Shown: one piece after another, positions 7,918 to 15,802 of the stretch
Layout of the letters: the number at the start of each line of letters is the position of its first letter
How positions within the stretch are numbered: the first letter of the stretch is position 1
NCBI GenBank assembly: GCA_016218095.1
Contig: JACREV010000017.1
Location: 1 to 28,040 of the forward strand
Source of the DNA: Deltaproteobacteria bacterium
Lineage (GTDB): Bacteria > Desulfobacterota > GWC2-55-46
DNA length: 28,040 nt
Reading direction: 5' to 3'
Position numbers and translations under genes: made by a program
Notes under the pieces: model-generated
Database searches by the model: none
Seen by the model: the letters and a program-made list of their open reading frames with translations, nothing else
What the model was told of the DNA's origin: nothing

Positions 7918-7924
7918 AACGCCC

Positions 7925-9103
7925 CTATAATAGACCGAGGACCTTGTGCCTCTTTACTATCTCTCCCGCGAGCCTCTCTATATTCTCGAAGTCGCCTGCC
8001 TTCGGCCTGCCCTTTACCATTACGGGGTCGATGAGCTCGGCCTTCGTGCCTGCCATCGCGGTAACGATCTGATCGACGGCCTTGCCTCCCCATCCGAACG
8101 ACCCTATGACTGAAGTATGCTTCACCTTGGGCCGGAGCGCGTTCACCATGAACGCCGCCTGCATGACGAACGGGTGCGCGCCGATGAGTATCGTGGGCGT
8201 GCCGAAAACGACCGTCGGCGCGTCGACGAGCGACATCGCGAGCTTTCCGGCGTCGGTCACCGCGGTATTGAACCTCTCGACGAAGACGCCCTTTTCGACG
8301 AGGGAATCGGTAAGCCGCTCGACAAGCGCTTCAGTCGACCCGTGCATCGTGGCATAGGGTATGACGACGGTGTTCGATAATTTATCGGATACCCACTCCC
8401 TGTGGGAGTCGAGTATGCACATCGGCTCCCTGTGGACAGGGCCGTGGCTCGGGGCGATCATATCGACTTTGTATTTTTCGAACCTCTCCATGTGCTTCTT
8501 TATAGTAGCCCTGAAGGGCATCATCACCTCTGCGTAGTACCTCTTTGCCGCCTCGCGGACCTTGGCAAAGTCCTCGACGTATATGTTGGACGAGGCGAGG
8601 TGCGAGCCGAAGAGGTCGCAGGTGAAGAGGACCGCGTCCTCTCTGAGATAAGTCGACATCGTCTCGGGCCAGTGGACCCAGGGGGTATGCAGGAACTCAA
8701 GCGTCTTTCCGCCGAGGTCGAGGGTATCGTTATCGGCGACTATCGTGATGGCGTCAGGCGAGATCTCCAGAAGGTCGATCAAAAACTCCTTTCCCTTCGG
8801 GGTCGAGACTACCTTTGCCGCAGGGAATTTCCTGAGGACCGACGGAATCGTGCCGGAATGGTCCTGCTCTGCGTGCTGTGCGATTATGTAGTCGAGTTTA
8901 TCAAGCGAGTCGAGGAATGTAAGGAGCGTCTTCGCCTTCGTGGGATCGACGGTGTCGATGAGCGCCGTCTTGTCCCTGCCTTTTACGATGTAGGCGTTAT
9001 AGCTCGTGCCGTCGGGTAGAGGGATGAGGGAGTCGAAGAGCCTCCTGTCCCAGTCCTCTGCCCCGGCCCAGTAAACGCCTTCCTTTATCTTTTTTAGTTC
9101 CAT
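7925..9103 (-). CDS. fprA: Flavodiiron protein (O2/NO reductase, FprA type)
   Basis: A 392-residue protein with the two-domain core of flavodiiron proteins. The metallo-beta-lactamase-like domain (about 1-245) carries the full set of diiron ligands: His77, Glu79, Asp81 and His82 (in HAEQDHSGT), His144 (HWPETM), Asp163 (CDLFG) and His220 (PSHGP). The flavodoxin domain follows, with the FMN phosphate loop at 250-257 (YATMHGSTE). There is no C-terminal rubredoxin or flavin reductase domain, so it is a class A protein that needs a separate electron donor. These enzymes reduce O2 to water or NO to N2O in anaerobes. It is the first gene of an operon with yjbQ and a nucleoside transporter. A rubrerythrin-like protein elsewhere in the window (27452-27931) points to the same oxygen-protection theme. 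Confidence 0.96.
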   Translation of the reverse strand: MELKKIKEGVYWAGAEDWDRRLFDSLIPLPDGTSYNAYIVKGRDKTALIDTVDPTKAKTLLTFLDSLDKLDYIIAQHAEQDHSGTIPSVLRKFPAAKVVSTPKGKEFLIDLLEISPDAITIVADNDTLDLGGKTLEFLHTPWVHWPETMSTYLREDAVLFTCDLFGSHLASSNIYVEDFAKVREAAKRYYAEVMMPFRATIKKHMERFEKYKVDMIAPSHGPVHREPMCILDSHREWVSDKLSNTVVIPYATMHGSTEALVERLTDSLVEKGVFVERFNTAVTDAGKLAMSLVDAPTVVFGTPTILIGAHPFVMQAAFMVNALRPKVKHTSVIGSFGWGGKAVDQIVTAMAGTKAELIDPVMVKGRPKAGDFENIERLAGEIVKRHKVLGLL

Positions 9104-9120
9104 ATGGATGCCTTTCAGAC

Positions 9121-9137
9121 GCGCCTGTCAAAGGCGC
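9121..9137 (-). promoter_or_regulatory. Small hairpin in the flavodiiron leader
   Basis: A perfect 6-bp stem GCGCCT/AGGCGC with a 5-base loop, ending 18 bases before the ATG at 9103 on the minus strand. It lies inside the predicted leader of the flavodiiron transcript and could affect translation. No T-tract follows, so it is not a convincing terminator for the ABC operon that ends at 9226. Confidence 0.4.
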
Positions 9138-9191
9138 TGACGGATTTGATGTAATATGCGGTGTTTCTTGTCAGATTCTATCGTTTTTTGT

Positions 9192-9219
9192 ATTATCACA
9201 CAACGGGAGAGGTTTTCAA
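9192..9219 (-). promoter_or_regulatory. Sigma-70 promoter of the flavodiiron operon
   Basis: On the minus strand TTGAAA (9219-9214), a 16-base spacer and GATAAT (9197-9192), with an extended -10 TG two bases upstream. It lies between the permease stop codon (9226) and the flavodiiron ATG (9103), giving a leader of about 80 bases that contains the small hairpin at 9121-9137. Confidence 0.6.
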
Positions 9220-9225
9220 TGCGGC

Positions 9226-10347
9226 TCAGAGCTCCCTCTTGAAGGCCGCGGTGCCGGCCGCGACCGCGACGACGGCGAAGACGGCGAGAAAGAGGATGTC
9301 TCCCTTGACCGCCCCTAAAGACGCGCCCTTGAACATGAGGGCGCGCAGAGCATGCACGGAGTATGTCTCGGGGTTCACGTAGGCAAAGGCCTTGAGCCAT
9401 GCGGGAAAAGACTCTATGGGGTAAATCGCGCCGCTCGGAAAGAAGAAGATGACGTTCATAAAACCACCGAGTACGCCGACTATCCGGGGGTGGTTCAGGC
9501 GTCCCATTATGACGAACATGAGCCCCTGCAGCCCGAGCGTGGAAAGCACTATGACCGCGAGTATGAGGAGGAAGCCGTCTATGGTCAGGAGCCTCCAGAG
9601 GTATATGCCTGAGACGAGGGAGCTCACGACTAGGACGGTCACGGCGATTATCGTAGTTATGAGGAGTCCGCTGCCTACGAGCCCCATGACGATGTCCCTC
9701 TTGTTAAGCGGTGTCAGGAAGTAGCTCTCCTCGACCCCCAGGAACCTGTCCATGACGATGTTGAACGCCCCTGTTGTCATGGCGCCAAGGAATATCGCCA
9801 TGATGACGACGCCGGGGATGAGCGTCTGGTCGTAGTCGATTTTCCTGTAGAGCTCTATGGGCCTTAAGCGCGGCGCGGCCCTCTCCTCCCTTATTGATAC
9901 AAACTCTCTCCCCGTCTCGGCTACAGCCCTCGTTACAGCCGCCTGCACGGCGTTTGCCGCTATAGTCTCGGCGTTGTCGAGGAAGAGCCCGAGCTCCGCG
10001 ACAGACCCCCTGGCCAGATCCCTGCTGAAGCCGGGCGGGATGACTACTACGCCGGTAAAGACCCCCTCACGAAGCCCCTCCATCGCGAAGCCCTGCGACG
10101 AGACGGTCCGTAGCTCGAATGTCCTCGGGCCGGACTCCAGCGCGCGAAGGGCCTCCTTCACCCTTTCAGCGCCAGGTCCGTTGTCCTGGTCGACTATCGC
10201 CACAGGCAGGCGCTTAAGCTCGCCCTGGAATGAGTTCCCGAGTATGACGAGATAGATGACCGGCATAAGGACGCTCATCGCGACGACGAGCGGGTTCCTT
10301 ATGAACTTCCTCAAATCCCTTTCGAGTATGGCCTTGAAACGGTTCAT
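9226..10347 (-). CDS. ABC-2 type exporter permease
   Basis: A 373-residue membrane subunit of the ABC-2 (YhhJ/YbhR/DrrB-like) family. It has one N-terminal transmembrane segment (about 20-40), a large extracytoplasmic domain (about 45-170), then a cluster of five hydrophobic segments from about 175 to the C-terminus (for example LIPGVVIMAIFLGAMTTGAF and VIVLSTLGLQGLMFVIMG). This is the usual layout. It forms the channel for the ATPase encoded upstream at 10510-11511. Unlike YbhS-YbhR systems, only one permease gene is present, so it may act as a homodimer. A 144-bp palindromic repeat lies between it and the ATPase gene and ends 14 bases before this ATG, replacing the usual short operon spacing. 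The likely cargo is a drug, lipid or polymer; it cannot be specified. Confidence 0.93.
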   Translation of the reverse strand: MNRFKAILERDLRKFIRNPLVVAMSVLMPVIYLVILGNSFQGELKRLPVAIVDQDNGPGAERVKEALRALESGPRTFELRTVSSQGFAMEGLREGVFTGVVVIPPGFSRDLARGSVAELGLFLDNAETIAANAVQAAVTRAVAETGREFVSIREERAAPRLRPIELYRKIDYDQTLIPGVVIMAIFLGAMTTGAFNIVMDRFLGVEESYFLTPLNKRDIVMGLVGSGLLITTIIAVTVLVVSSLVSGIYLWRLLTIDGFLLILAVIVLSTLGLQGLMFVIMGRLNHPRIVGVLGGFMNVIFFFPSGAIYPIESFPAWLKAFAYVNPETYSVHALRALMFKGASLGAVKGDILFLAVFAVVAVAAGTAAFKREL

Positions 10348-10361
10348 GGCTTTCCGTTATA

Positions 10362-10505
10362 AGGCTGCCTCTAAAAATTAGAAATTTTTTCTGAGGTCAA
10401 GGAAGGGCGGAAATAAAAAGCGCAGCATATATGGTAATATGTGAGCATTTTTATTTCCGGCCTGACACAGAGATCAGGAAAAAGAACAATTTTTAGGGGT
10501 AGCCT
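10362..10505. repeat. MITE-like palindromic repeat, copy 1
   Basis: A 126-bp core (10371-10496) with terminal CTAAAAATT...AATTTTTAG matches the core at 19891-20016 at all but 4 of 126 positions. In this copy the terminal inverted repeat extends outward to 18 bp: AGGCTGCCTCTAAAAATT on the left against AGGCTACCCCTAAAAATT (reverse complement of the right), 16 of 18 matching. The ends are flanked by TA on both sides (10360-10361 and 10506-10507), as in TA target duplication by Tc1/mariner-IS630 type transposases. Internally, CGGAAATAAAAA (about 10409-10420) pairs with TTTTTATTTCCG, so the whole unit can fold as one long hairpin. No reading frame of note. It sits within the ABC exporter operon, between ATPase and permease. 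Confidence 0.85.
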
Positions 10506-10509
10506 TAAG

Positions 10510-11511
10510 TCATTTGCCCCACTGCCTCGGTACCCCGGCCCCAAGGAGGAAGCTGACCTTCCGCGCCTCCTCCTCCCTTATGGGCCGGCCCGTGAAGTGT
10601 ATGAATACGTCTTCGAGGGTCTGCTCCTTGAGCGTCACCCTCGTGACCTTCGCTCCCAGGCTTTTGAGCCTGTCGACCAGCTCCGGGATGGCGTTCGCGC
10701 CGTTGTCAACCGAGATGATGAGCGTATCTTCGTTTACGGCTACCGAGCTCACCGACGGGTGCCCGGATATCTCCTCCTTTGCCTTTCCCATGTCGATATT
10801 GGAGACCGTAAGCTCTATAGTGTCCTTCTGCGGTATCTGCTTTTTGAGCCCCTCTACGGTATCGAGCGCGACGATGCGCCCGTAGTCGATGATGGCTACA
10901 TGGTCCGAGAGAGACTCGGCCTCTTCCATATAGTGGGTCGTAAGGAGTATGGTGAGCCTGTCATTCTTCCTGAACTTCTCAAGGAGCTCCCATACCACGT
11001 GCCTCGACTGCGGGTCGAGGCCTATCGTCGGCTCGTCGAGTATGAGTATCGATGGCCTGTGCACGAGGCCTCGGGCTATCTCGAGCCTCCTCCTCATGCC
11101 GCCGGAATACGTGGCGACCAAGTCACCTGCCCTCTCCCGGAGGCCCACCATCGAGAGTAGCTCGTCCGTCCTCTCCCTCCTCTCCTTTTTCCCCATGCCG
11201 TAGAAGCGGGCGTAGATGTCCATCAGCTCGAGGCCGGTAAGGTCAAGGTCGCTCGTCATCGCCTGCGGCACGACCCCTATCGCACCCCTGACGCTCGCCT
11301 TCTCCTTCGCCACATCGAACCCGGCGACTCTGGCTCTGCCGCTCGTCGGCCTTATAAGGGTCGTTAGTATCCTTATGAGCGTCGTCTTTCCCGCGCCGTT
11401 CGGCCCCAGGAGCCCGAAGCAGTCCCCCTCGGGTATCTTGAGCGAGACCCCGTCGAGGGCAGTGAGGCCCCCGTATTTCTTAACAAGGTTTTCCGTCTCT
11501 ATCGCGTACAT
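10510..11511 (-). CDS. ABC exporter ATPase (DrrA/YbhF-like)
   Basis: A 333-residue nucleotide-binding subunit. Walker A GPNGAGKTT (36-44), Q-loop VVPQ (80-83), signature YSGGMRRRLE (135-144), Walker B ILILDEPTIGLDP (155-167) and H-loop TTHYMEE are all present. A C-terminal extension of about 100 residues (from about 230) resembles the DUF4162-type tail of DrrA-like proteins. It powers export together with the permease at 9226-10347. The start ATG at 11511 lies 2 bases after the stop of the HlyD-like gene, so these two are tightly coupled, whereas the permease gene is separated from it by the palindromic repeat at 10362-10505. Confidence 0.96.
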   Translation of the reverse strand: MYAIETENLVKKYGGLTALDGVSLKIPEGDCFGLLGPNGAGKTTLIRILTTLIRPTSGRARVAGFDVAKEKASVRGAIGVVPQAMTSDLDLTGLELMDIYARFYGMGKKERRERTDELLSMVGLRERAGDLVATYSGGMRRRLEIARGLVHRPSILILDEPTIGLDPQSRHVVWELLEKFRKNDRLTILLTTHYMEEAESLSDHVAIIDYGRIVALDTVEGLKKQIPQKDTIELTVSNIDMGKAKEEISGHPSVSSVAVNEDTLIISVDNGANAIPELVDRLKSLGAKVTRVTLKEQTLEDVFIHFTGRPIREEEARKVSFLLGAGVPRQWGK

Positions 11512-11513
11512 AA

Positions 11514-12551
11514 CTACTCGGTCGATATCCTCACCTCTACCGTCATCCCCGGCTTTAGCGCACCGTTGTGTCCTTCGACCGACACCTTTACCCTGAAGGT
11601 CTTGATGTCGGGCCTCCCCCTTGTTACATCCCTTTGCGTAGCGAACGACCCGACCTCTCCTATCTCCATGACCTTCCCGTCGTAGGACGCGCCCCCTGGG
11701 AGCGCGACCTTTGCAGTCGCCCCGAGCCTGACCTTCTGGATACCGCTCTCCTCTATATCGGCCCTCGCCCAGAGGTTCGCCATGTCGTCTATGGTATAGA
11801 CAGGAGAGCCGGGGGTGACGAACTCCCCTGTCTCGAACGCCTTGTATACTATAACCCCGTTTATCGGAGAGTCGATCACGGTATCGTCGAAATTGGCGAT
11901 GTCCACCTTGAGCTCGGCCTCTGCCTGGGCCTTTTTGGCCTCGGCGGAATTTATCCTCGCGCGCGCCGCCTTTATGTTTACCTCGGAGTTCTTCAATGTT
12001 GCCTGAGAGCTTCGGTAGCGCGCCTTTGCGGTAGAAAGGACGGCGCTTGTCGAGGCGAAAGCCGCCTCAGCCGCATCCAGCTCCTTCTTCGCCATATAGC
12101 CTTCCTTGAACAAGCCCCTCGCCCTCTCGACGTTCTCCTTCGCCTCAGAGAGAAGCGCGCCGGCCCGTTCGACCTCTGCCTTTGCGGCGTCTGCCTCAAA
12201 CCGCGCGGCCTCCTTCTGGGCAAAGGCGTTCTCGAGCGCGACCTTCGCCTCTGTTATACCGCTCTCCGCGCCCCTCAGGGCCGCCCTCTTCTCCTCGACC
12301 CTCGCCTTTATCTCGTCTGAGTCGAGCTTTATAGCCGTATCTCCGGCCTTTATGCCGTCACCCTCCTTACAGCAGAGCCACTCGATCCTGCCTGCGGTCT
12401 TCGGGGAGACCTCCACCTCCGTAGCCTCTATTACGCCGGTCGTTGAGACGATATTTTCAGGGGGCTTCTCCCTTGTGCTTAAGAACACGCCTGCGGCTAT
12501 CGCGATTATGATGAGAACGAGGAGGATGACGAGCTTTTTGCGCTGGGGCAT
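11514..12551 (-). CDS. HlyD-family periplasmic adaptor (membrane fusion protein)
   Basis: A 345-residue protein with an N-terminal signal anchor (about 6-24, LVILLVLIIIAIAAGVFL). It then has a split biotinyl-lipoyl domain (GVIEATEVEVSPKTAGRIEWL and later VIDSPINGVIVYKAFETGEFV), a long Ala/Glu/Lys-rich alpha-helical hairpin (about 80-205) and a C-terminal beta-barrel domain. This matches YbhG/EmrA-like adaptors that connect an inner-membrane ABC exporter to an outer-membrane channel. An outer-membrane factor is not encoded in the operon. The double Cys in WLCCKEGDG is uncommon in this position. AAGGAG lies 5 bases before the ATG. It is the first gene of the adaptor > ATPase > permease operon. 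Confidence 0.93.
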   Translation of the reverse strand: MPQRKKLVILLVLIIIAIAAGVFLSTREKPPENIVSTTGVIEATEVEVSPKTAGRIEWLCCKEGDGIKAGDTAIKLDSDEIKARVEEKRAALRGAESGITEAKVALENAFAQKEAARFEADAAKAEVERAGALLSEAKENVERARGLFKEGYMAKKELDAAEAAFASTSAVLSTAKARYRSSQATLKNSEVNIKAARARINSAEAKKAQAEAELKVDIANFDDTVIDSPINGVIVYKAFETGEFVTPGSPVYTIDDMANLWARADIEESGIQKVRLGATAKVALPGGASYDGKVMEIGEVGSFATQRDVTRGRPDIKTFRVKVSVEGHNGALKPGMTVEVRISTE

Positions 12552-12671
12552 CGGCGCTCCTTAAAGTATTTATTGATTTCAGCATAGCAGAAGAGGAGGG
12601 CTTTTTCCACGGGTAGGCGAGGCAAAGGGGTTTGGCTTGGGGGATATGCTAAAGCAGAATTGTCGGGCTTC

Positions 12672-12688
12672 GCTGGGCTCGGCCCAGC
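12672..12688 (-). terminator. Hairpin beyond the polysaccharide operon, possible terminator
   Basis: A perfect 7-bp stem GCTGGGC/GCCCAGC with a 3-base loop, 34 bases beyond the stop codon of the synthase gene at 12723. There is no T-tract, so its role as terminator is uncertain. The rest of 12552-12722 holds the AAGGAG site of the adaptor gene. No convincing promoter with two good hexamers was found there, although TATGCT at about 12589-12594 (minus strand) is a possible -10. Confidence 0.35.
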
Positions 12689-12722
12689 CTGCATTGATCG
12701 ACGCAGATGGACTTTTAAGGGG

Positions 12723-15047
12723 CTAATCGCCCTTCAACTGCTTCACCAGCTCCCTCCAATGGTCCTCCGTGACCATGGAGTCCGGCGTGACCCAAATCCT
12801 GCGGGAGCCTCCGTCCATCGTGTATTTAAGCCCCTCGGAGAAGGTCTTCGGGTCCATCGACGAGGTCTTGCCCCAGAGGCCCAACGAGATGTAATAGTCG
12901 TCGGCCGGGAAGTTGGAGGACATGTACCTGGAGAGCTTCTCGGAAGACGACGGCGGGAGCCCTTCGAGGAAGAAGTAGTTCCAGACCACGATATTGTCGG
13001 CGTGCTTCAAGACTCGCCTGTAGTCGAGCCCCGACTCCCTGCCGTTGTTGGCAAATGCCTTCCAGCTGACGGGCACGTCGACGTAGAGCTCCTTCTTATG
13101 CCTGTGGGCCCTGTCGGCCGCCTTCCTTATGAACTCCTCCATGAGGGTCGAACGCCACTCCCATATGGACGGGTCGTCCCTGTCGATGAGCCCGTCGGAG
13201 GTCCTCGGCCAGTCCTGCCTCCCGGTGAAGGCGCTGTAGGACTTAAGATCAGCGATATTATACGAGTAGCTGTAGTAAGGCATCTCGGTCAGGTCTATCA
13301 CGTCCACCGGATAGTTCTTCGCGAGGTACTCGACCATGTCGAGTACGAGGCGGCCCCAGTCGCCATCCACAAGCTCCATGAAGCCGAGCTGTTCGGTATT
13401 GACCTTTCCGTCGAATCCGACCGCCGCGGCGCCGGGGTGTTTCTGGATGTAGGCCGGGCCGTATATGTCTATGAACGCCGCCACCTTGAAGCCGGACTTC
13501 TTGAAGGTCGTAGCCGCCCTCTCGACGAGGTCTTCCTTCGCCCCCTTCTGGTGGTTGGACCACCTCTCCTCGTGCCCACGCCATTTGAAGTACGCCCACT
13601 CGGGCCTTCCGGCGCTGACGCCTATTATCCTGCCGCCGCCGACGTCAGGCCTGTTGAGGACGTTCGTCATCGCCTTTCGCCAGTCTCCCCAGGCGTCGAA
13701 GTGCGTGGAGAGGCCGAGGTCGAAGCGGGTATTGTAGATAGAGGGGGCCTTCAGGTAGTCGATCGTAAAATAAGTGACGGCTGAAGACGAGACGATGAGG
13801 AAGATGGCCGCGGCCGCGTATTCCCACTTCGGGCGCGTAAGCGCGAATACGCGCCTCCTCTCTATCTTCTCCCACTTCTCAGGCGCGCCCTCGAGCTCTT
13901 TTACCCACGAGTACGCGGCGACGAGGTTGTAGAAGTACGATAGCGGAAGTATAAGAAGGCCGTAAAAAATGTACCTGTAGTCGAGGAACGCCCGGTCGAG
14001 GGCGATGGAATATACCGCTATGCCGAAGAAGAAGACGACGCCCAGAAAACTCAGCACCTCCATCGTATCGATGAAGTAGAGGTGGCCTCCGATGTACGCC
14101 CACGGGATGAGAAAGAGCATGAATATCTGGATGAGCGGCACTACCGCCATGTTGAGGAAGTTTATCGGCAGATAAAGGGAGAACGGCATGTATCGCGGGT
14201 TGAAGAATAGCCCCTTGTGGAGGAGCGATATCTTTATGTAGCTCCTTATCCACCTTATCCTCTGCTTCCAGAGGCCGCCGAGTGTCGCCGGGCACTCGGC
14301 TATGACCTTGGGGTCGGGGTCGAAGATGATCCTCTTCCCATGTCTGTAGAGCCTGAAGGTTATCTCGAGGTCCTCCCCCCATATCTCCTTGAAGCCCCCG
14401 ATATCGCGCAAAACGCAAGTCCTTATCGCCCCGAGGTTCCCTGTGATGATTGGGAGGCATCTCATTACGGAAAGGGCCCGCCTTACGAACCCGGTCCCGA
14501 TGTGGGTCGTGATGGTAAGGAACTTCTGTATCGCGGTCGACGGGTGCAGAGGCGCGTCGTTGCCGCATACGGCGTCGATGGCCCTGTCACCGAACCAACG
14601 GGCCATCTTGGCAATCGTATCCGGGAGGAATATGGAATCCGCGTCGGTGAATATGACGACCTCGCCTTCGGCGGCCTCAATACCGGAGTTCAGCGCGCTC
14701 GCCTTGCCGCCGTTGGGCTTTTTTATGTATCGTATGGTCTTTTCACGGATGAAGTCGGCGATCGTCTCTTCCGTAGCGTCGGTCGAGCCGTCGTTCACTA
14801 CGATGACCTCGAAAGACGGATAGACTGAGGCAAGTACAGACGTGATCGTAGCCCTTATCGTCTTCTCCTCGTTGTATGCCGGGATAAGTACGGTGACCTT
14901 GCCGATAAAAGCAGGCGTCCTTTTGAGGAAGCGCGACTTCCAGAGCTCATAGACGAGGGTCAGAGGGAGGAATAGTATGCCCTGGAGGCCGAGAAAGAAT
15001 ATCACGGCCCCGAAGGAGTGGAATATCGCGAGTAATGGGAGCGTCAT
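12723..15047 (-). CDS. Processive GT2 polysaccharide synthase fused to an extracytoplasmic hydrolase-like domain
   Basis: A 774-residue protein. The reading frame is open to 15266, but that extension is only a shadow of the overlapping deacetylase gene; ATG 15047 overlaps its TGA stop (ATGA). Residues 5-35 form a transmembrane segment. A GT2 domain follows (about 48-275) with the motifs of processive beta-glycan synthases such as PgaC/IcaA: VVNDGSTD (Asp86), TDADS (Asp135, Asp137), GEDLEIT (Asp226) and QRIRW (262-266). Transmembrane segments at about 297-320, 330-350 and 358-380, plus one at 410-428, anchor it. The last 340 residues (435-774) form an additional domain, probably periplasmic, with alternating strands and helices like a TIM barrel (VIDLTEMPYYSYSYN; ELYVDVPVSW). 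It recalls the GHL/PgaB C-terminal hydrolase families, but identity is inferred. It would polymerise a hexosamine glycan and perhaps trim it. Confidence 0.88.
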   Translation of the reverse strand: MTLPLLAIFHSFGAVIFFLGLQGILFLPLTLVYELWKSRFLKRTPAFIGKVTVLIPAYNEEKTIRATITSVLASVYPSFEVIVVNDGSTDATEETIADFIREKTIRYIKKPNGGKASALNSGIEAAEGEVVIFTDADSIFLPDTIAKMARWFGDRAIDAVCGNDAPLHPSTAIQKFLTITTHIGTGFVRRALSVMRCLPIITGNLGAIRTCVLRDIGGFKEIWGEDLEITFRLYRHGKRIIFDPDPKVIAECPATLGGLWKQRIRWIRSYIKISLLHKGLFFNPRYMPFSLYLPINFLNMAVVPLIQIFMLFLIPWAYIGGHLYFIDTMEVLSFLGVVFFFGIAVYSIALDRAFLDYRYIFYGLLILPLSYFYNLVAAYSWVKELEGAPEKWEKIERRRVFALTRPKWEYAAAAIFLIVSSSAVTYFTIDYLKAPSIYNTRFDLGLSTHFDAWGDWRKAMTNVLNRPDVGGGRIIGVSAGRPEWAYFKWRGHEERWSNHQKGAKEDLVERAATTFKKSGFKVAAFIDIYGPAYIQKHPGAAAVGFDGKVNTEQLGFMELVDGDWGRLVLDMVEYLAKNYPVDVIDLTEMPYYSYSYNIADLKSYSAFTGRQDWPRTSDGLIDRDDPSIWEWRSTLMEEFIRKAADRAHRHKKELYVDVPVSWKAFANNGRESGLDYRRVLKHADNIVVWNYFFLEGLPPSSSEKLSRYMSSNFPADDYYISLGLWGKTSSMDPKTFSEGLKYTMDGGSRRIWVTPDSMVTEDHWRELVKQLKGD

Positions 15048-15802
15048 TTCAAGAGCTTGTATATCCTGAACGCCTCCGCGTACTGGACCCCGCCCTGGAT
15101 GCCCCTGTGGGCGGCCCGGCCCTTTATTACCTCGGGGTCCATGTAGTTCTTGTCGTTCTGGGTCCTGTGGAGGGAGACGAGCTTCATCTTGTCCTCTATG
15201 TAAGAGCCGATGTCGACGAAGTAGTTGGGGACGAACTCCCGCGGGGTGGAGACGTCCTCGTAGCAAAGGACGGATATGTTCCTCGCCGCGACCTTCGTCG
15301 CCTCGAATACAGCCTGGTGGTCGGTGTGTATGTCTATCTGCGTGTGTGTGAGGACGAGGGTAGCGCCGGTCTCCTTTATCTTCTCCTCTATCGCGTCCTT
15401 CATCCGGGCGACCGCGTCCTTAAGTCCCGTGTCCGGGAAGTCCGATATCGAGAAGCCGTCGAGCTCCATGAAGAGAGCGGCCTTCTTCAACTCCCCTTCC
15501 CTCGCGCCGTTCTTATCCGTCCCCTTCTCGCCGCGGGTCATGGTAAGCCCGTAGACCTTTGCCCCGCTGTCCTTGGCCTTCATTATGAAGCCGCCGCACC
15601 CGAGCTCGATGTCGTCGGGGTGCGCGCCTATGGCGAGTATCGTCGTGTTCGTAAAGTCATGGACGCGCCTCTCGGTCCAGAGAAGGGCCATAAGGGAGGA
15701 GCCGAGGGTAAAAAACAATATCGCCTCAGTCACGTCCTCTATGAGGTTGGCGTCGACCCAGTCGAGGAAGGTGAACTTTCCGGCAAAGGCGAGAAATGTC
15801 AT
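15044..15802 (-). CDS. Membrane-anchored PIG-L (LmbE-type) deacetylase
   Basis: A 252-residue protein of the PIG-L/LmbE zinc deacetylase family (CE14). The zinc site and catalytic Asp are intact: AIGAHPDDIELGCGG (His61, Asp63, Asp64) and HTQIDIHTDHQAV (His162). Family members remove N-acetyl groups from GlcNAc-containing substrates such as GlcNAc-PI, GlcNAc-Ins or bacillithiol precursors. Unusually, about 50 residues precede the domain and hold a hydrophobic segment (27-42, AILFFTLGSSLMALLW). Acidic residues lie before it and TERRVH after it, which favours a cytoplasmic catalytic domain at the membrane. The start ATG overlaps the upstream stop (TAATG) and its own stop overlaps the synthase start (ATGA), so it must be made with the synthase. 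It probably deacetylates the glycan or its precursor. Confidence 0.92.
   Translation of the reverse strand: MTFLAFAGKFTFLDWVDANLIEDVTEAILFFTLGSSLMALLWTERRVHDFTNTTILAIGAHPDDIELGCGGFIMKAKDSGAKVYGLTMTRGEKGTDKNGAREGELKKAALFMELDGFSISDFPDTGLKDAVARMKDAIEEKIKETGATLVLTHTQIDIHTDHQAVFEATKVAARNISVLCYEDVSTPREFVPNYFVDIGSYIEDKMKLVSLHRTQNDKNYMDPEVIKGRAAHRGIQGGVQYAEAFRIYKLLK

Noticed and set aside
15048..15266. Open frame extending the synthase N-terminally to 15266
   Set aside because: The extra residues are Arg/Pro/His/Gln-rich, like an out-of-frame shadow of the deacetylase gene. ATG 15047 begins directly with the hydrophobic segment of the synthase and overlaps the deacetylase stop as ATGA.
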